Assembly: GCF_029962485.1 (NCBI RefSeq)
Contig: NZ_CP073638.1
Coordinates: 2,790,001-2,854,000, forward strand
DNA: 64,000 nt
Direction: 5' to 3'
DNA from: Burkholderia cepacia
GTDB taxonomy: Bacteria; Pseudomonadota; Gammaproteobacteria; Burkholderiales; Burkholderiaceae
The notes beneath the pieces are model-generated. The model was not told the DNA's origin, did not search any database, and saw nothing but the letters and a program-made list of their open reading frames with translations. Both the position numbers and the translations under genes were made by a program. This document shows, in pieces, positions 26,146-34,614 of the stretch (positions within the stretch are counted from its first letter, which is position 1; every line of letters starts with the position of its first letter).

Positions 26146-28143
26146 ATGTTCGACAAGATTCTGATCGCCAACCGCGGCGAAATCGCGTGCCGAGTCGCCG
26201 CGACGTGCAAACGTCTCGGGATCGCGAGCGTCGCCGTCTATTCCGACGCGGACGCGAACGCGAAACACGTGGCCGCATGCGACGAAGCCGTGCACATCGG
26301 CGGTTCGGCCGCCGCGGACAGCTACCTGCGCATCGAGCGCATCATCGAAGCCGCGCGCGCGACCGGCGCGCAGGCAATCCACCCGGGCTACGGCTTCCTG
26401 TCGGAGAACGAGGATTTCGCGCATGCGTGCGAAGCGGCTGGCATCGTCTTCATCGGGCCGCCGGTCGACGCGATCGCGGCGATGGGGTCGAAGGCCGCCG
26501 CGAAGGCGCTGATGCATGCGGCTGCCGTGCCGCTCGTGCCGGGCTACCACGGCGACGACCAGGATGCCGGCAACCTGCATCGCGAAGCCGACGAAATCGG
26601 CTATCCGGTGCTGCTGAAGGCGAGTGCGGGCGGTGGCGGCAAGGGGATGCGCGTGGTCGAGCGCTCCGACGATTTCCCGGCGGCGCTCGCGTCGTGCCAG
26701 CGCGAAGCCGCGAGCAGCTTCGGCAACGACCGTGTGCTGATCGAGAAATACCTGACGCGCCCGCGCCACGTCGAAGTGCAGGTATTCGGCGACACGCTTG
26801 GCAATACCGTGTACCTGTTCGACCGCGACTGCTCGGTGCAGCGCCGTCACCAGAAGGTGCTCGAGGAAGCGCCCGCGCCGGGTCTGCCCGACGACCTGCG
26901 CCGCGCGATGGGCGAGGCGGCCGTCGCGGCGGCGCGCGCGGTCAGCTATGTCGGCGCGGGCACGGTCGAATTCATCATGACGGGCGACGCGTTCTACTTC
27001 ATGGAAATGAACACGCGCCTGCAGGTCGAGCATCCGGTCACCGAAATGGTCACCGGGCTCGATCTCGTCGAATGGCAACTGCGCGTCGCGTCCGGCGAGC
27101 CGCTGCCGCTGAAGCAGGACGAGCTGCGCGTGCAGGGCCATGCGCTCGAGGCGCGTCTCTATGCGGAGAACCCGGCGCGCGGCTTCCTGCCGTCGACGGG
27201 CACGCTGAAACACTTGCGGCTGCCGGCTGGCGTCGAGTTCTCGATCGGCGCAGCGGTGCGCGTCGACAGCGGCGTGCGCGAGGGCGATGCGATCACGCCG
27301 TTTTACGATCCGATGATCGCGAAGCTGATCGTTCACGGCGCGGACCGCGCGGAAGCGCTGAGCCTGATGCTGCGGGCGCTGCGTGCATGTGAAGTGGTCG
27401 GCCTGCACACGAACGCGGCATTCCTGCAGCGCATCGTTGCGTGCGAACCGTTCGCGTCGGCCGATCTCGACACGGGCCTGATCGAGCGCAACCACGATGC
27501 GCTGTTCGCGCCGCAACAGCCGCCGCGCGCGATGCTCGCGCTCGCCTGCGCGGCGCTGCTCGCGCGTGAGCGCGGCGCGGCCGCGCAGGGTTCGTCGCCG
27601 TGGGGCACGTTGCCGGACTGGCGGCTGAACGGCGGCTATCGCCGCACGCTCGAATGGCATGCAGCCGAGCGCGAAGCGGACGTGACGGTCACGTACGAGG
27701 ACGATGGCGCCGGCGCACGTATCGCGACCGGCGACGAAGCCGCGCAAGCGTTCGCATGGACGCGCGGCGCGACGCCGCTCGATTTCGACGTGACGCTCGG
27801 CGGCGTGCGCAGCAGCGGCCGCGTGTATGCGGACGGCGACACGTTCCATGTGTTCACGCAGGGCACGTCGGAAACGTTCGAATGGCGCAACCTGCTCGCG
27901 CATGCGGGCGATACGGAGCAGGGCGGCGGGCGCCTGACCGCGCCGATGCCCGGCAAGGTGATCGCGGTGCTGGTCGAACCGGGCCAGAAGGTCGAAGCGG
28001 GCACGCCGCTGATCGTGATGGAAGCGATGAAGATGGAGCACACGATTGGCGCGCCGAGCGCGGGCGTCGTCGCTGAAGTGCTGTACGGCGTCGGCGACCA
28101 GGTCGCGGATGGCGCGCAGTTGCTGATGATGGCGGAAGGCTGA
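26146..28143 (+). CDS. liuD: Methylcrotonoyl-CoA carboxylase, biotin-carrying (alpha) subunit
   Basis: A 665-residue protein in family order: biotin carboxylase N domain (MFDKILIANRGEIACRV), ATP-grasp (KASAGGGGKGMRVV, MNTRLQVEHPVTE), biotin carboxylase C domain, a linker domain, and a C-terminal biotinyl domain with the target Lys in MEAMKMEH (about residue 629). It carboxylates its biotin with bicarbonate and ATP and serves LiuB. The HMG-CoA lyase gene (liuE) that often follows is absent here; after the stop there is a hairpin and then an unrelated lipoprotein/phospholipase pair. Confidence 0.95.
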   Translation: MFDKILIANRGEIACRVAATCKRLGIASVAVYSDADANAKHVAACDEAVHIGGSAAADSYLRIERIIEAARATGAQAIHPGYGFLSENEDFAHACEAAGIVFIGPPVDAIAAMGSKAAAKALMHAAAVPLVPGYHGDDQDAGNLHREADEIGYPVLLKASAGGGGKGMRVVERSDDFPAALASCQREAASSFGNDRVLIEKYLTRPRHVEVQVFGDTLGNTVYLFDRDCSVQRRHQKVLEEAPAPGLPDDLRRAMGEAAVAAARAVSYVGAGTVEFIMTGDAFYFMEMNTRLQVEHPVTEMVTGLDLVEWQLRVASGEPLPLKQDELRVQGHALEARLYAENPARGFLPSTGTLKHLRLPAGVEFSIGAAVRVDSGVREGDAITPFYDPMIAKLIVHGADRAEALSLMLRALRACEVVGLHTNAAFLQRIVACEPFASADLDTGLIERNHDALFAPQQPPRAMLALACAALLARERGAAAQGSSPWGTLPDWRLNGGYRRTLEWHAAEREADVTVTYEDDGAGARIATGDEAAQAFAWTRGATPLDFDVTLGGVRSSGRVYADGDTFHVFTQGTSETFEWRNLLAHAGDTEQGGGRLTAPMPGKVIAVLVEPGQKVEAGTPLIVMEAMKMEHTIGAPSAGVVAEVLYGVGDQVADGAQLLMMAEG

Positions 28144-28164
28144 GCAGCGCCTTCTCGCTGTGAA

Positions 28165-28192
28165 CGGGCCGGCTGCCTTGGCTGCCGGCCCG
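28165..28192 (+). terminator. Hairpin after liuD
   Basis: A perfect 9-bp stem (CGGGCCGGC with GCCGGCCCG) and 10-nt loop lies 22 bp after the liuD stop. No T run follows, so termination efficiency is uncertain. The rest of 28193-28456 shows no gene and likely carries the promoter for the next unit. Confidence 0.5.
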
Positions 28193-28456
28193 AAGAAACC
28201 GCGTCGCGCTTCCCCGCGCGACCACTGTCGAATCGAACCGGCTTCGATCGCATCGATATCGACATGCCGAAGTAGTGCGAATCTTTCGATCGCATTACGC
28301 TCCAGCCACATCCACTCACGTCACCGCTCGCGCGCACATCGCGCTACGCTTTCACGCGACACCGTCGTGTAACAAGTCCAACTTAGCATCTCGCCGTCGA
28401 TATGACCGGTGCGCACCCGTGCCCGCGTCACGTCATCACCCCCACGGAGAACCGTT

Positions 28457-28660
28457 ATGCGAAAGTCGGCCCTGCGGCCTTTCGCGGTCGTTTGCCTGAT
28501 CGCGCTGACAGCACTCCTCGGCGCCTGCAACGACGACCTGACTGCACCCGCCGCGCCCGTCGCGCAGCAGAAGGCCGCATGCGGCGGCGGCGTGGTCGCC
28601 ACCGCGCAGATGCACTGCCCGCCGGGTTTCACTGCACCGGCATCCTCGCCCGCTTCCTGA
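28457..28660 (+). CDS. Small lipoprotein upstream of phospholipase C
   Basis: A 67-residue protein. The signal peptide ends in a lipobox LGAC at residues 21-24, followed by NDD, so it should be lipidated and carried to a membrane. The mature chain is only about 43 residues and contains two further Cys (KAACGGG, MHCPPG). GGAG precedes the ATG at 28457. It is 42 bp before the phospholipase gene on the same strand, so co-transcription is likely and a role as a small exported helper is possible. It resembles no known family to me. Confidence 0.65.
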   Translation: MRKSALRPFAVVCLIALTALLGACNDDLTAPAAPVAQQKAACGGGVVATAQMHCPPGFTAPASSPAS

Positions 28661-28702
28661 TATCGGCCGTTTCCACCAGAAATCCAATCAAGAGCAACCA
28701 GC

Positions 28703-30817
28703 ATGGCCACCCATTCGCGACGCGATTTTCTGAAGTTCTCCGCCGGCCTCGCCGGCGCGACCGCCGCCACCGCACTGCTTCCCGAGTCGATCCGCAAGGC
28801 GCTGGCGATCGAGCCGAATTCCGTGACGGGCACGATCCAGGATGTGCAGCACATCGTCGTGTTCATGCAGGAGAACCGCTCGTTCGACCACTACCTCGGT
28901 CACCTGAGCGGTGTGCGCGGCTATAACGACCGCTTCCCGGTCACGCTGCCGAACGGCAAGCCGGTATGGTTCCAGCCGCGGCAGGAGGACAAGACGAGCG
29001 TGATCGCGCCGTTCCGCTACGACACGACCAACCCGGGCGTCAACGCGCAATGTATCGGCGGCCTGCCGCATACGTGGGCGACGACGCACGGCGCGATCGA
29101 CAACGGCCGCGCGGACCAGTGGGCCGTGCAGAAGTCGAACATGACGATGGGCTATCACGTTCGCGACGACATCCCGTTCCATTACGCGCTCGCGGATGCG
29201 TTCACGGTGTGCGACAACTACTTCTGCTCGATTCCGGGCAACACGCACCCGAACCGCATGTACCTGATGACGGGCATGGTCGATCCGCTCGGCACGGGCG
29301 GCGGCCCGCTGCTCGACAACACCGACTACATCGACAACCAGTTCGACAAGATCCAGTTGCCGCCCTTCAGCTGGACGACGTATCCGGAACGGCTCGAAAA
29401 GGCCGGCATCTCGTGGCAGGTCTACCAGCAGGGCACCGGGTTCGACAACTTCACCGGCAACTACGGCACGAACATGCTGGCGTGCTTCAACAACTTCGTG
29501 AATGCGCCGGCCGGTTCGTCGCTGCAGACGCGCGGGATGAGCACGCGCCCGATCACGCAGTTGAAGGCCGACGTGCAGGCGAACGCGCTGCCGCAGGTCT
29601 CGTGGCTGCTGCCGCCCGCCGCGTATTCGGAGCATCCGAAGTTCACGCCGCTGTACGGCGCGTACTACCTGTCGACGATCCTCGATGCGCTGACGTCGAA
29701 TCCGGAGGTGTGGAGCAAGACCGTCCTGCTGATCATGTACGACGAGAACGACGGCTTCTTCGACCACGTCGTGCCGCCGTCGGCCCCGACGCTGCCGGGC
29801 TCGGGCATGAGCACCGTGGATGTGTCGCTCGAGCGGCACAACGTCGTGACGTCGACGCAGACCGGCACGTATACGGCCGACAACCTGCCGTACGGCCTCG
29901 GCCCGCGCGTGCCGATGTTCGTCGTGTCGCCGTGGTCGAAGGGCGGTTTCGTCTGCTCGCAGGTGTTCGATCACACGTCGGTGTTGCAATTCATCGAGAA
30001 GCGCTTCGGCGTGGTGGAAACCAACATCTCTCCGTGGCGCCGGGCGATCTGCGGCGACCTGACGTCGGCGCTCGACTTTTCGAAATCGGATGTCTCGCTG
30101 CCGTCGCTGCCGAGCACGCAGGCGTACGTCGCGCAGGCGGACCTGCAATGCTCGCGCGCGTCGTCGCAGACCGCACCGGCCAGCACCGCGCAGCAGGTCG
30201 TGACGGCGCAGGAATCCGGCACGCGGCCGGCTCGCGCGCTGCCGTACGAACTGCACGTGACGGGCCAGCTCCAGGCGCAAGGTTATGCGGTGACGTTTGC
30301 CAATTCGGGTACGCAGGGCGCGCACTTCTGGGTCTATACGGGCGATCCGACGGCGATGCCGCGCCGTTATACGGTCGAGGCCGGCAAGCAGTTGACCGAT
30401 ACGTGGGCGCTCGATGCGAACGGCAACTACCTGGTGAGCGTGTGGGGGCCGAACGGCTATTTCCGGCGCTTTGCGGGTTCGGCCGCCGCGGATGCCGCCG
30501 CGAAGCCGGAAATCACGCCGTGTTACGACGTGGCGAACGGCGACGTCTACGTGACGATCGCCAATGCGGGCAGCGGCACGCTCACGGTCACGGCGACCGA
30601 TGTCGCGTACGGCACGGCGGCGCGCACGCTGACGATTCCGCCGGGCAAGAGCGTCGAGGCACACTGGGATCTGTCGTGCAGCAGCCAGTGGTACGACCTG
30701 CAGTTCGCGGTGGCGGGCAATGCCGGCTGGACGCGCCGCATCGCGGGGCACGTCGAAACCGGCAAGGCCAGCGTCACCGACCCGGCGGCCGTGGCGCCGA
30801 CGATCACGCCGATCTGA
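28703..30817 (+). CDS. plcN: Phosphocholine-specific phospholipase C, Tat-exported
   Basis: A 704-residue secreted enzyme. A Tat leader (SRRDFLKFSAGLAGA) leads to the phosphoesterase domain: QHIVVFMQENRSFDHYLG, then CSIPGNTHPNRMYLMTG, then LIMYDENDGFFDHVVPP, the metal and catalytic motifs of the acid phosphatase/PLC superfamily. Two C-terminal beta domains of the bacterial PLC type follow (about 500-690, with LPYELHVTGQ and YDVANGDVYVTIANAGSG). It cleaves phosphatidylcholine and/or sphingomyelin; haemolytic versus non-haemolytic activity cannot be judged here. Such enzymes serve in virulence and phosphate scavenging. Confidence 0.92.
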   Translation: MATHSRRDFLKFSAGLAGATAATALLPESIRKALAIEPNSVTGTIQDVQHIVVFMQENRSFDHYLGHLSGVRGYNDRFPVTLPNGKPVWFQPRQEDKTSVIAPFRYDTTNPGVNAQCIGGLPHTWATTHGAIDNGRADQWAVQKSNMTMGYHVRDDIPFHYALADAFTVCDNYFCSIPGNTHPNRMYLMTGMVDPLGTGGGPLLDNTDYIDNQFDKIQLPPFSWTTYPERLEKAGISWQVYQQGTGFDNFTGNYGTNMLACFNNFVNAPAGSSLQTRGMSTRPITQLKADVQANALPQVSWLLPPAAYSEHPKFTPLYGAYYLSTILDALTSNPEVWSKTVLLIMYDENDGFFDHVVPPSAPTLPGSGMSTVDVSLERHNVVTSTQTGTYTADNLPYGLGPRVPMFVVSPWSKGGFVCSQVFDHTSVLQFIEKRFGVVETNISPWRRAICGDLTSALDFSKSDVSLPSLPSTQAYVAQADLQCSRASSQTAPASTAQQVVTAQESGTRPARALPYELHVTGQLQAQGYAVTFANSGTQGAHFWVYTGDPTAMPRRYTVEAGKQLTDTWALDANGNYLVSVWGPNGYFRRFAGSAAADAAAKPEITPCYDVANGDVYVTIANAGSGTLTVTATDVAYGTAARTLTIPPGKSVEAHWDLSCSSQWYDLQFAVAGNAGWTRRIAGHVETGKASVTDPAAVAPTITPI

Positions 30818-30832
30818 CGGCAGCCGGTACGG

Positions 30833-30868
30833 CGACGCGCCGGCCGGTTGAATCCGGCCGGCGCGTCG
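30833..30868. terminator. Strong bidirectional hairpin between plcN and glycosyltransferase gene
   Basis: A perfect 15-bp GC-rich stem (CGACGCGCCGGCCGG and its complement) with loop TTGAAT, followed by TCTTCG. It lies between two convergent genes and can end transcription from both sides. Confidence 0.7.
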
Positions 30869-30899
30869 TCTTCGAGGTCTCGATGCTGAAGCGGTGGCG

Positions 30900-32219
30900 T
30901 CAGCGCAGCAGGCCGTCGTCGTGCGCCATCATCAGCGCGCGCATCGCGGACCACATGCCGAAGTAATGCACGATGTAGCTGTCCGCACGGCGGAACAGCC
31001 AGGGCGTGTTGAAGCTGACGAGATCGGTCACGCCTTCGCCGTGCAACTGCCCGTCGTGCGCCATCGCGCGAATGAAATGCAGCTGGTCGCCGTCGCTCGC
31101 ATAGACGCTCGAGCGGTCGTGCAGCGCGGCGATCGTCGTCATCAGGTCGCGCAGCATCGCGTCGTTGCGTTCGGTGCGGCGGAATGCCATCACGCCGGAG
31201 TTGAACGCCCACTGGCCGATATCCTGCGCGAGCAGCCAGTCGCGCCCTTCGAGCAGCGGCTCGAGCGGTTGGTGCTGGTTCGCGATCAGCACGTCGGCAT
31301 CGAGCCACACGACCCAGTCATGATGCTGCAGGTACGCATGCAGCAGCCACGGCTTGAACCAGTTGCCCGTCGCGTTCAACCCGATCTCGGCGGGAATGTC
31401 GCGATGCACGTAGAGCGTGTAGCCGTGCGCATCGCAGTAGCGCCGGAAATTGCGCTCGGCGACGCGTGCGTAGCTGCCGATATTCGGCGTGTACAGCATC
31501 ATCAGCGCGATCGGGCGGCCGGGGTTGTACGTGCAGCGCTCGGCGGCTTCGTCCGGTGCGGCGACGTCGTGATCGAACGAGAACATCGGCTGGCCGGCGG
31601 CGCGGCGCCGATTGATGTACGCGACGAGCATGTCGCGGAAACGCGGCGTCGCGCCCTTGCGTTCGGGATCGTGAGGCGTGTCGTCGATGCTGATCGCGAA
31701 CGTCGGTTCGCGGCTCCACATCGGATCGAGGTGGGGGCCGCACGGCATGACGGCGTACAGCCCGTCGATCAATGTCATGTAGGGATGCGTGTCGAGCCCG
31801 GCGAACAGCGCGGCCTCCGACGTCGGCCTCGGCTCGCTGCCGAGCTTGCAGCGCTGCACGAGCTGCATCACGATCGCGCGCACGTCCGCGGTGTTGCGCC
31901 AGATCTGCACGTCGACCTGCGGCAGCGGCGACGCGAACGCGTCGACCAGCAGCATGTCGCGCCCGGCCATCAGGCGCTCGAGCGCGACGGGCTCGATGAT
32001 TGCCGCATCTTCGCCGAGCAGCAGCACGAGTTGGTCGGGCTGCGCGTGGCGCAGCACCTGGAGCAACGATTCGTAGCGGTACAGTGGCCGCAACGGCATG
32101 GTTTGCGGCATCGCGGACGCGTCGACGATCTCGTGGCGATAGCCGTGCAACTGCGCGTACCAGCGGTGATTCTCGAGGCTGGCGGATGCGGGCTGGCTGA
32201 AATGGCTGAGGACGATCAT
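30900..32219 (-). CDS. Two-domain GT34-like glycosyltransferase
   Basis: A 439-residue cytoplasmic protein. The C-terminal half is a galactosyltransferase GMA12/MNN10 (GT34-like) GT-A domain: RYCDAHGYTLYVHRD, WFKPWLLHAYLQHHDWVVWLDADVLI with the DxD metal motif, and AFNSGVMAFRR. The N-terminal half looks like a diverged copy (AQLHGYRHEIVDAS, YRYESLL, LVLLLGEDAAII), with GED where DxD would be. The start at 32219 overlaps the stop of the small upstream gene (ATGA). It sits at the edge of the glycosyltransferase/adhesin region, so adhesin or surface-glycan modification is a reasonable guess. Acceptor and donor are unknown. Confidence 0.75.
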   Translation of the reverse strand: MIVLSHFSQPASASLENHRWYAQLHGYRHEIVDASAMPQTMPLRPLYRYESLLQVLRHAQPDQLVLLLGEDAAIIEPVALERLMAGRDMLLVDAFASPLPQVDVQIWRNTADVRAIVMQLVQRCKLGSEPRPTSEAALFAGLDTHPYMTLIDGLYAVMPCGPHLDPMWSREPTFAISIDDTPHDPERKGATPRFRDMLVAYINRRRAAGQPMFSFDHDVAAPDEAAERCTYNPGRPIALMMLYTPNIGSYARVAERNFRRYCDAHGYTLYVHRDIPAEIGLNATGNWFKPWLLHAYLQHHDWVVWLDADVLIANQHQPLEPLLEGRDWLLAQDIGQWAFNSGVMAFRRTERNDAMLRDLMTTIAALHDRSSVYASDGDQLHFIRAMAHDGQLHGEGVTDLVSFNTPWLFRRADSYIVHYFGMWSAMRALMMAHDDGLLR

Positions 32220-32410
32220 CGCGCGCTCCGCAGGCGGGAAAGCGGCCTGCGCCGCAAGCGTTCGCCGAAGCGGCGCAGCAATCCCGGCAGCTCGCGAATG
32301 ACCTGCGCGGTATTGTTCAGCTGCGGACCCCACCCGGACACGCTTTCCTGCGAGTGCCACCGCCGTTCGTCGTGGATCTTCCGGAAGACTTGCGCGGCAT
32401 CGTGGTCCAT
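32216..32410 (-). pseudogene. N-terminal remnant of a class I SAM methyltransferase
   Basis: A 64-residue frame from ATG 32410. Residues 8-48 (FRKIHDERRWHSQESVSG, then TAQVIRELPGLL) match the conserved N-terminal stretch of a SAM-dependent methyltransferase family whose members read roughly WGxxESxSGxGSxLxxTxxIRxxLPxLL before the SAM-binding LLDxPCGD motif. Here the chain ends in an Arg-rich tail and stops before any SAM motif, so it cannot be an active methyltransferase alone. It is coupled by a 4-base overlap to the glycosyltransferase, so translation may still matter. I call it a truncated gene; a repurposed small protein is the alternative. Confidence 0.55.
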
Positions 32411-32688
32411 TCTGTCAGCCTTTCTTGTAATCGTGGTGTGGCGTGGTCGTGCGTTGTCCGTTCGAGCCCCCCGGAAAAGCCGGCCGACTGGCGGCGCAGC
32501 GGGTGGCACGAGTATCGCATAACGATCCGGCGGATTTGCACGGCCGGGGCGGGCGCTGACCATCCCTGACAGTGTGCGGCCGGTACTCCGCTAGAATGCC
32601 GGGTTGGTCGCCGCCGCTTGACGCGGGCGACGCTTCGCGCGCTACACTGCGCCATGCCACTCCCATCCAACCTTCCATCCTGCCGACG

Positions 32689-33831
32689 ATGACGTCTCCT
32701 GTCCTGAACGGCCTGCGCATCGGTATCACGATCGGACTGCGTGCCCCCGACGAAAGCCTGTGGATCAACGGCATCAAGCAGAACGCGCTGTTTCTCGCGA
32801 AGCTGCTGATGGCGTCGCCGCACGGCTACCGCGTGACGCTGGTCAACACCACCGATGTGCCGCTCACCGATGCGCTGCCCTGGGATCGCAGCGTCTTCGA
32901 CACGCGCACGTTCGACGACATGAAGGATTCGCTCGACGTGGTGATCGAACTCGGCGGCCAGGTCAACGGGGAGCAGACGGCCTACCTGAAGGCGCGCGGC
33001 GCGAAGCTCGTCAGCTACTGCTGCGGCGTCGAGTACATCAACGTGATGGAATCGATGCTGTTCGGCCGCCGGCTGTGGGATTCGCTGTTCATCAACCGCG
33101 GCTACGACGAGGTGTGGGCGATTCCGCAGATCGCGCCCTCGTCGTTGCCGTTCCTGCAGTCGCTGCGCCGCTGCCCGGGGCGCGTCGTGCCGTTCGTGTG
33201 GGATCCGATGTTCCTGAGCGCGCGTGCCGCGTCGCTGCCCGAGCACGGTGAATACCGGCCACGCAGCGAGCCCGGCAAACGGCTGACGGTGATGGAGCCG
33301 AACCACGACGTGGTGAAGTTCTGCGTGTATCCGATGCTGATCATCGACGAAGCGTATCGGCGAGACCCCGACGCGATCTGCTTCACGCACGTGACGAATG
33401 CCCTCCATCTCGCACACGACAGCCCCGAGTTCGCGATGCTGATGAATTACCTGGACATCGTGCGTGCGGGCAAGGCGAGCTTCGTCGGCCGCTTCGACAC
33501 GCCGCTGTTCCTGGCCGACCTGACCGACATCGTCGTGTCGCACCAATGGTCGAACCCGCTGAACTACTTCTATTTCGACGTGTGCTGGCAGGGCTATCCG
33601 CTCGTGCACAACGCGAGCCTCGCGCCCGATCTCGGCTACTACTATCCGGACAACGACGTGCAGCAGGGCGCCGACGCGCTGCTGCGTGCGCTGCATACGC
33701 ACGACGACGACTGGGAAGCGTATACGCGGCGCCAGCGCGAGATCCTCGGCCGCTATACGTCGGCGAATCCGGCGCTCGTCGCCGAATACGACGGGCTGCT
33801 CGCGAACCTGATCGGCGCGCCGGCCGTATAA
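32689..33831 (+). CDS. DUF2827 glycosyltransferase-like protein, copy 1
   Basis: A 380-residue protein of the DUF2827 family, which I recall mainly from Burkholderia. It shares with the three copies at 37978-41946 the N-terminal SLWINGIKQNALFLAKLL, the central EPNHDVVKFCVYPML and a C-terminal block SHQWSNPLNYFYFD then GYPLVHN then GYYYPD. The last block resembles the donor-binding half of GT-B glycosyltransferases, so transferase activity is inferred. The start at 32689 (MTSPVLNG) is chosen over 32572 because similarity starts right after; the ribosome site is weak. It is the only copy on the plus strand and is followed by a strong terminator. Confidence 0.8.
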   Translation: MTSPVLNGLRIGITIGLRAPDESLWINGIKQNALFLAKLLMASPHGYRVTLVNTTDVPLTDALPWDRSVFDTRTFDDMKDSLDVVIELGGQVNGEQTAYLKARGAKLVSYCCGVEYINVMESMLFGRRLWDSLFINRGYDEVWAIPQIAPSSLPFLQSLRRCPGRVVPFVWDPMFLSARAASLPEHGEYRPRSEPGKRLTVMEPNHDVVKFCVYPMLIIDEAYRRDPDAICFTHVTNALHLAHDSPEFAMLMNYLDIVRAGKASFVGRFDTPLFLADLTDIVVSHQWSNPLNYFYFDVCWQGYPLVHNASLAPDLGYYYPDNDVQQGADALLRALHTHDDDWEAYTRRQREILGRYTSANPALVAEYDGLLANLIGAPAV

Positions 33832-33924
33832 GGCCGATTTTCCACGGCGCGCATTCATTACGCTGCCGGCTGCCATCGGGGTTGTCCCGCCCTAATGTCT
33901 GACGAAATAATGCCGTTAAAAAAG

Positions 33925-33956
33925 AAACCGTCGAACCCGATCGGTTCGACGGTTTT
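33925..33956 (+). terminator. Rho-independent terminator after DUF2827 copy 1
   Basis: A perfect 13-bp stem (AAACCGTCGAACC with GGTTCGACGGTTT), 5-nt loop CGATC, ending in TTTT; the A-rich left flank makes it work in both directions. It lies 94 bp after the stop. Confidence 0.85.
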
Positions 33957-34614
33957 GAAGGCACGAAATTGACGGCTCCGAGGGAAGTCCGTCAGAAATA
34001 ATTTTATAGGTTAACAAGTCTTGAAGATTGTTAAACATGTTTCAATCCATAATCATCATATAAATAAAACTTGATATTATTGATTCAACGCAGTCGATTC
34101 TGTTTTGAGATTTAGTAATATCGTTTGAAACGTGAAAATTGAATGCTGCGATGATCGAATGATGTGCGGCAGCCGGTTTTAGCTGGATGGCGGCCCGAGC
34201 TGGAAGCCGTTGCTGCAAGCCCGTTCATCAAGGGCCGGCGGCATTTCTCGGGTCTGTATTTGTCTGATCAATTAATGATTTTTCGATTTGCGGTGCTGCA
34301 ATATCGTGAAAGAAATGGATTCGGATAAAGTTGTCTGGTAGCGAAAATAAACGATCTGGATTCGGGGTTTCGTACTTTGTGTTGTGTAACCTGTCGCACT
34401 GTCGACATGGTTCGTGCATGGTGTATTGGCAGTCACTGAATATCGTTGAAAATATCGAATTTGACGGCGCGCCGAAGCGAACAGTACGCTCCCGGAAAAA
34501 ATCGACATAACAGGATGGGCCGGGTAGGCGGCGGAGCGCGTCAGGGTCGGTTTGCTCCGCATGTTTGTTGAGGTCGAGCCGCGATCGGCGGCTCGCCATT
34601 TGCCGGAGCGCCGG
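33957..34614. other. Low-GC intergenic region
   Basis: About 650 bp of markedly AT-rich sequence (for example 34000-34140) between DUF2827 copy 1 and the EAL gene. Frames on both strands are short, with atypical codons and no recognisable domain. It probably contains the EAL gene promoter and may be a remnant of foreign DNA. Confidence 0.5.

Noticed and set aside
25126..28311. A 1,061-codon minus-strand frame over liuCD
   Set aside because: GC-rich antisense read-through of clear metabolic genes; Arg/Ala/His-rich product without domains.
28688..30751. A 687-codon minus-strand frame over plcN
   Set aside because: Antisense of a well-supported phospholipase; no family resemblance.
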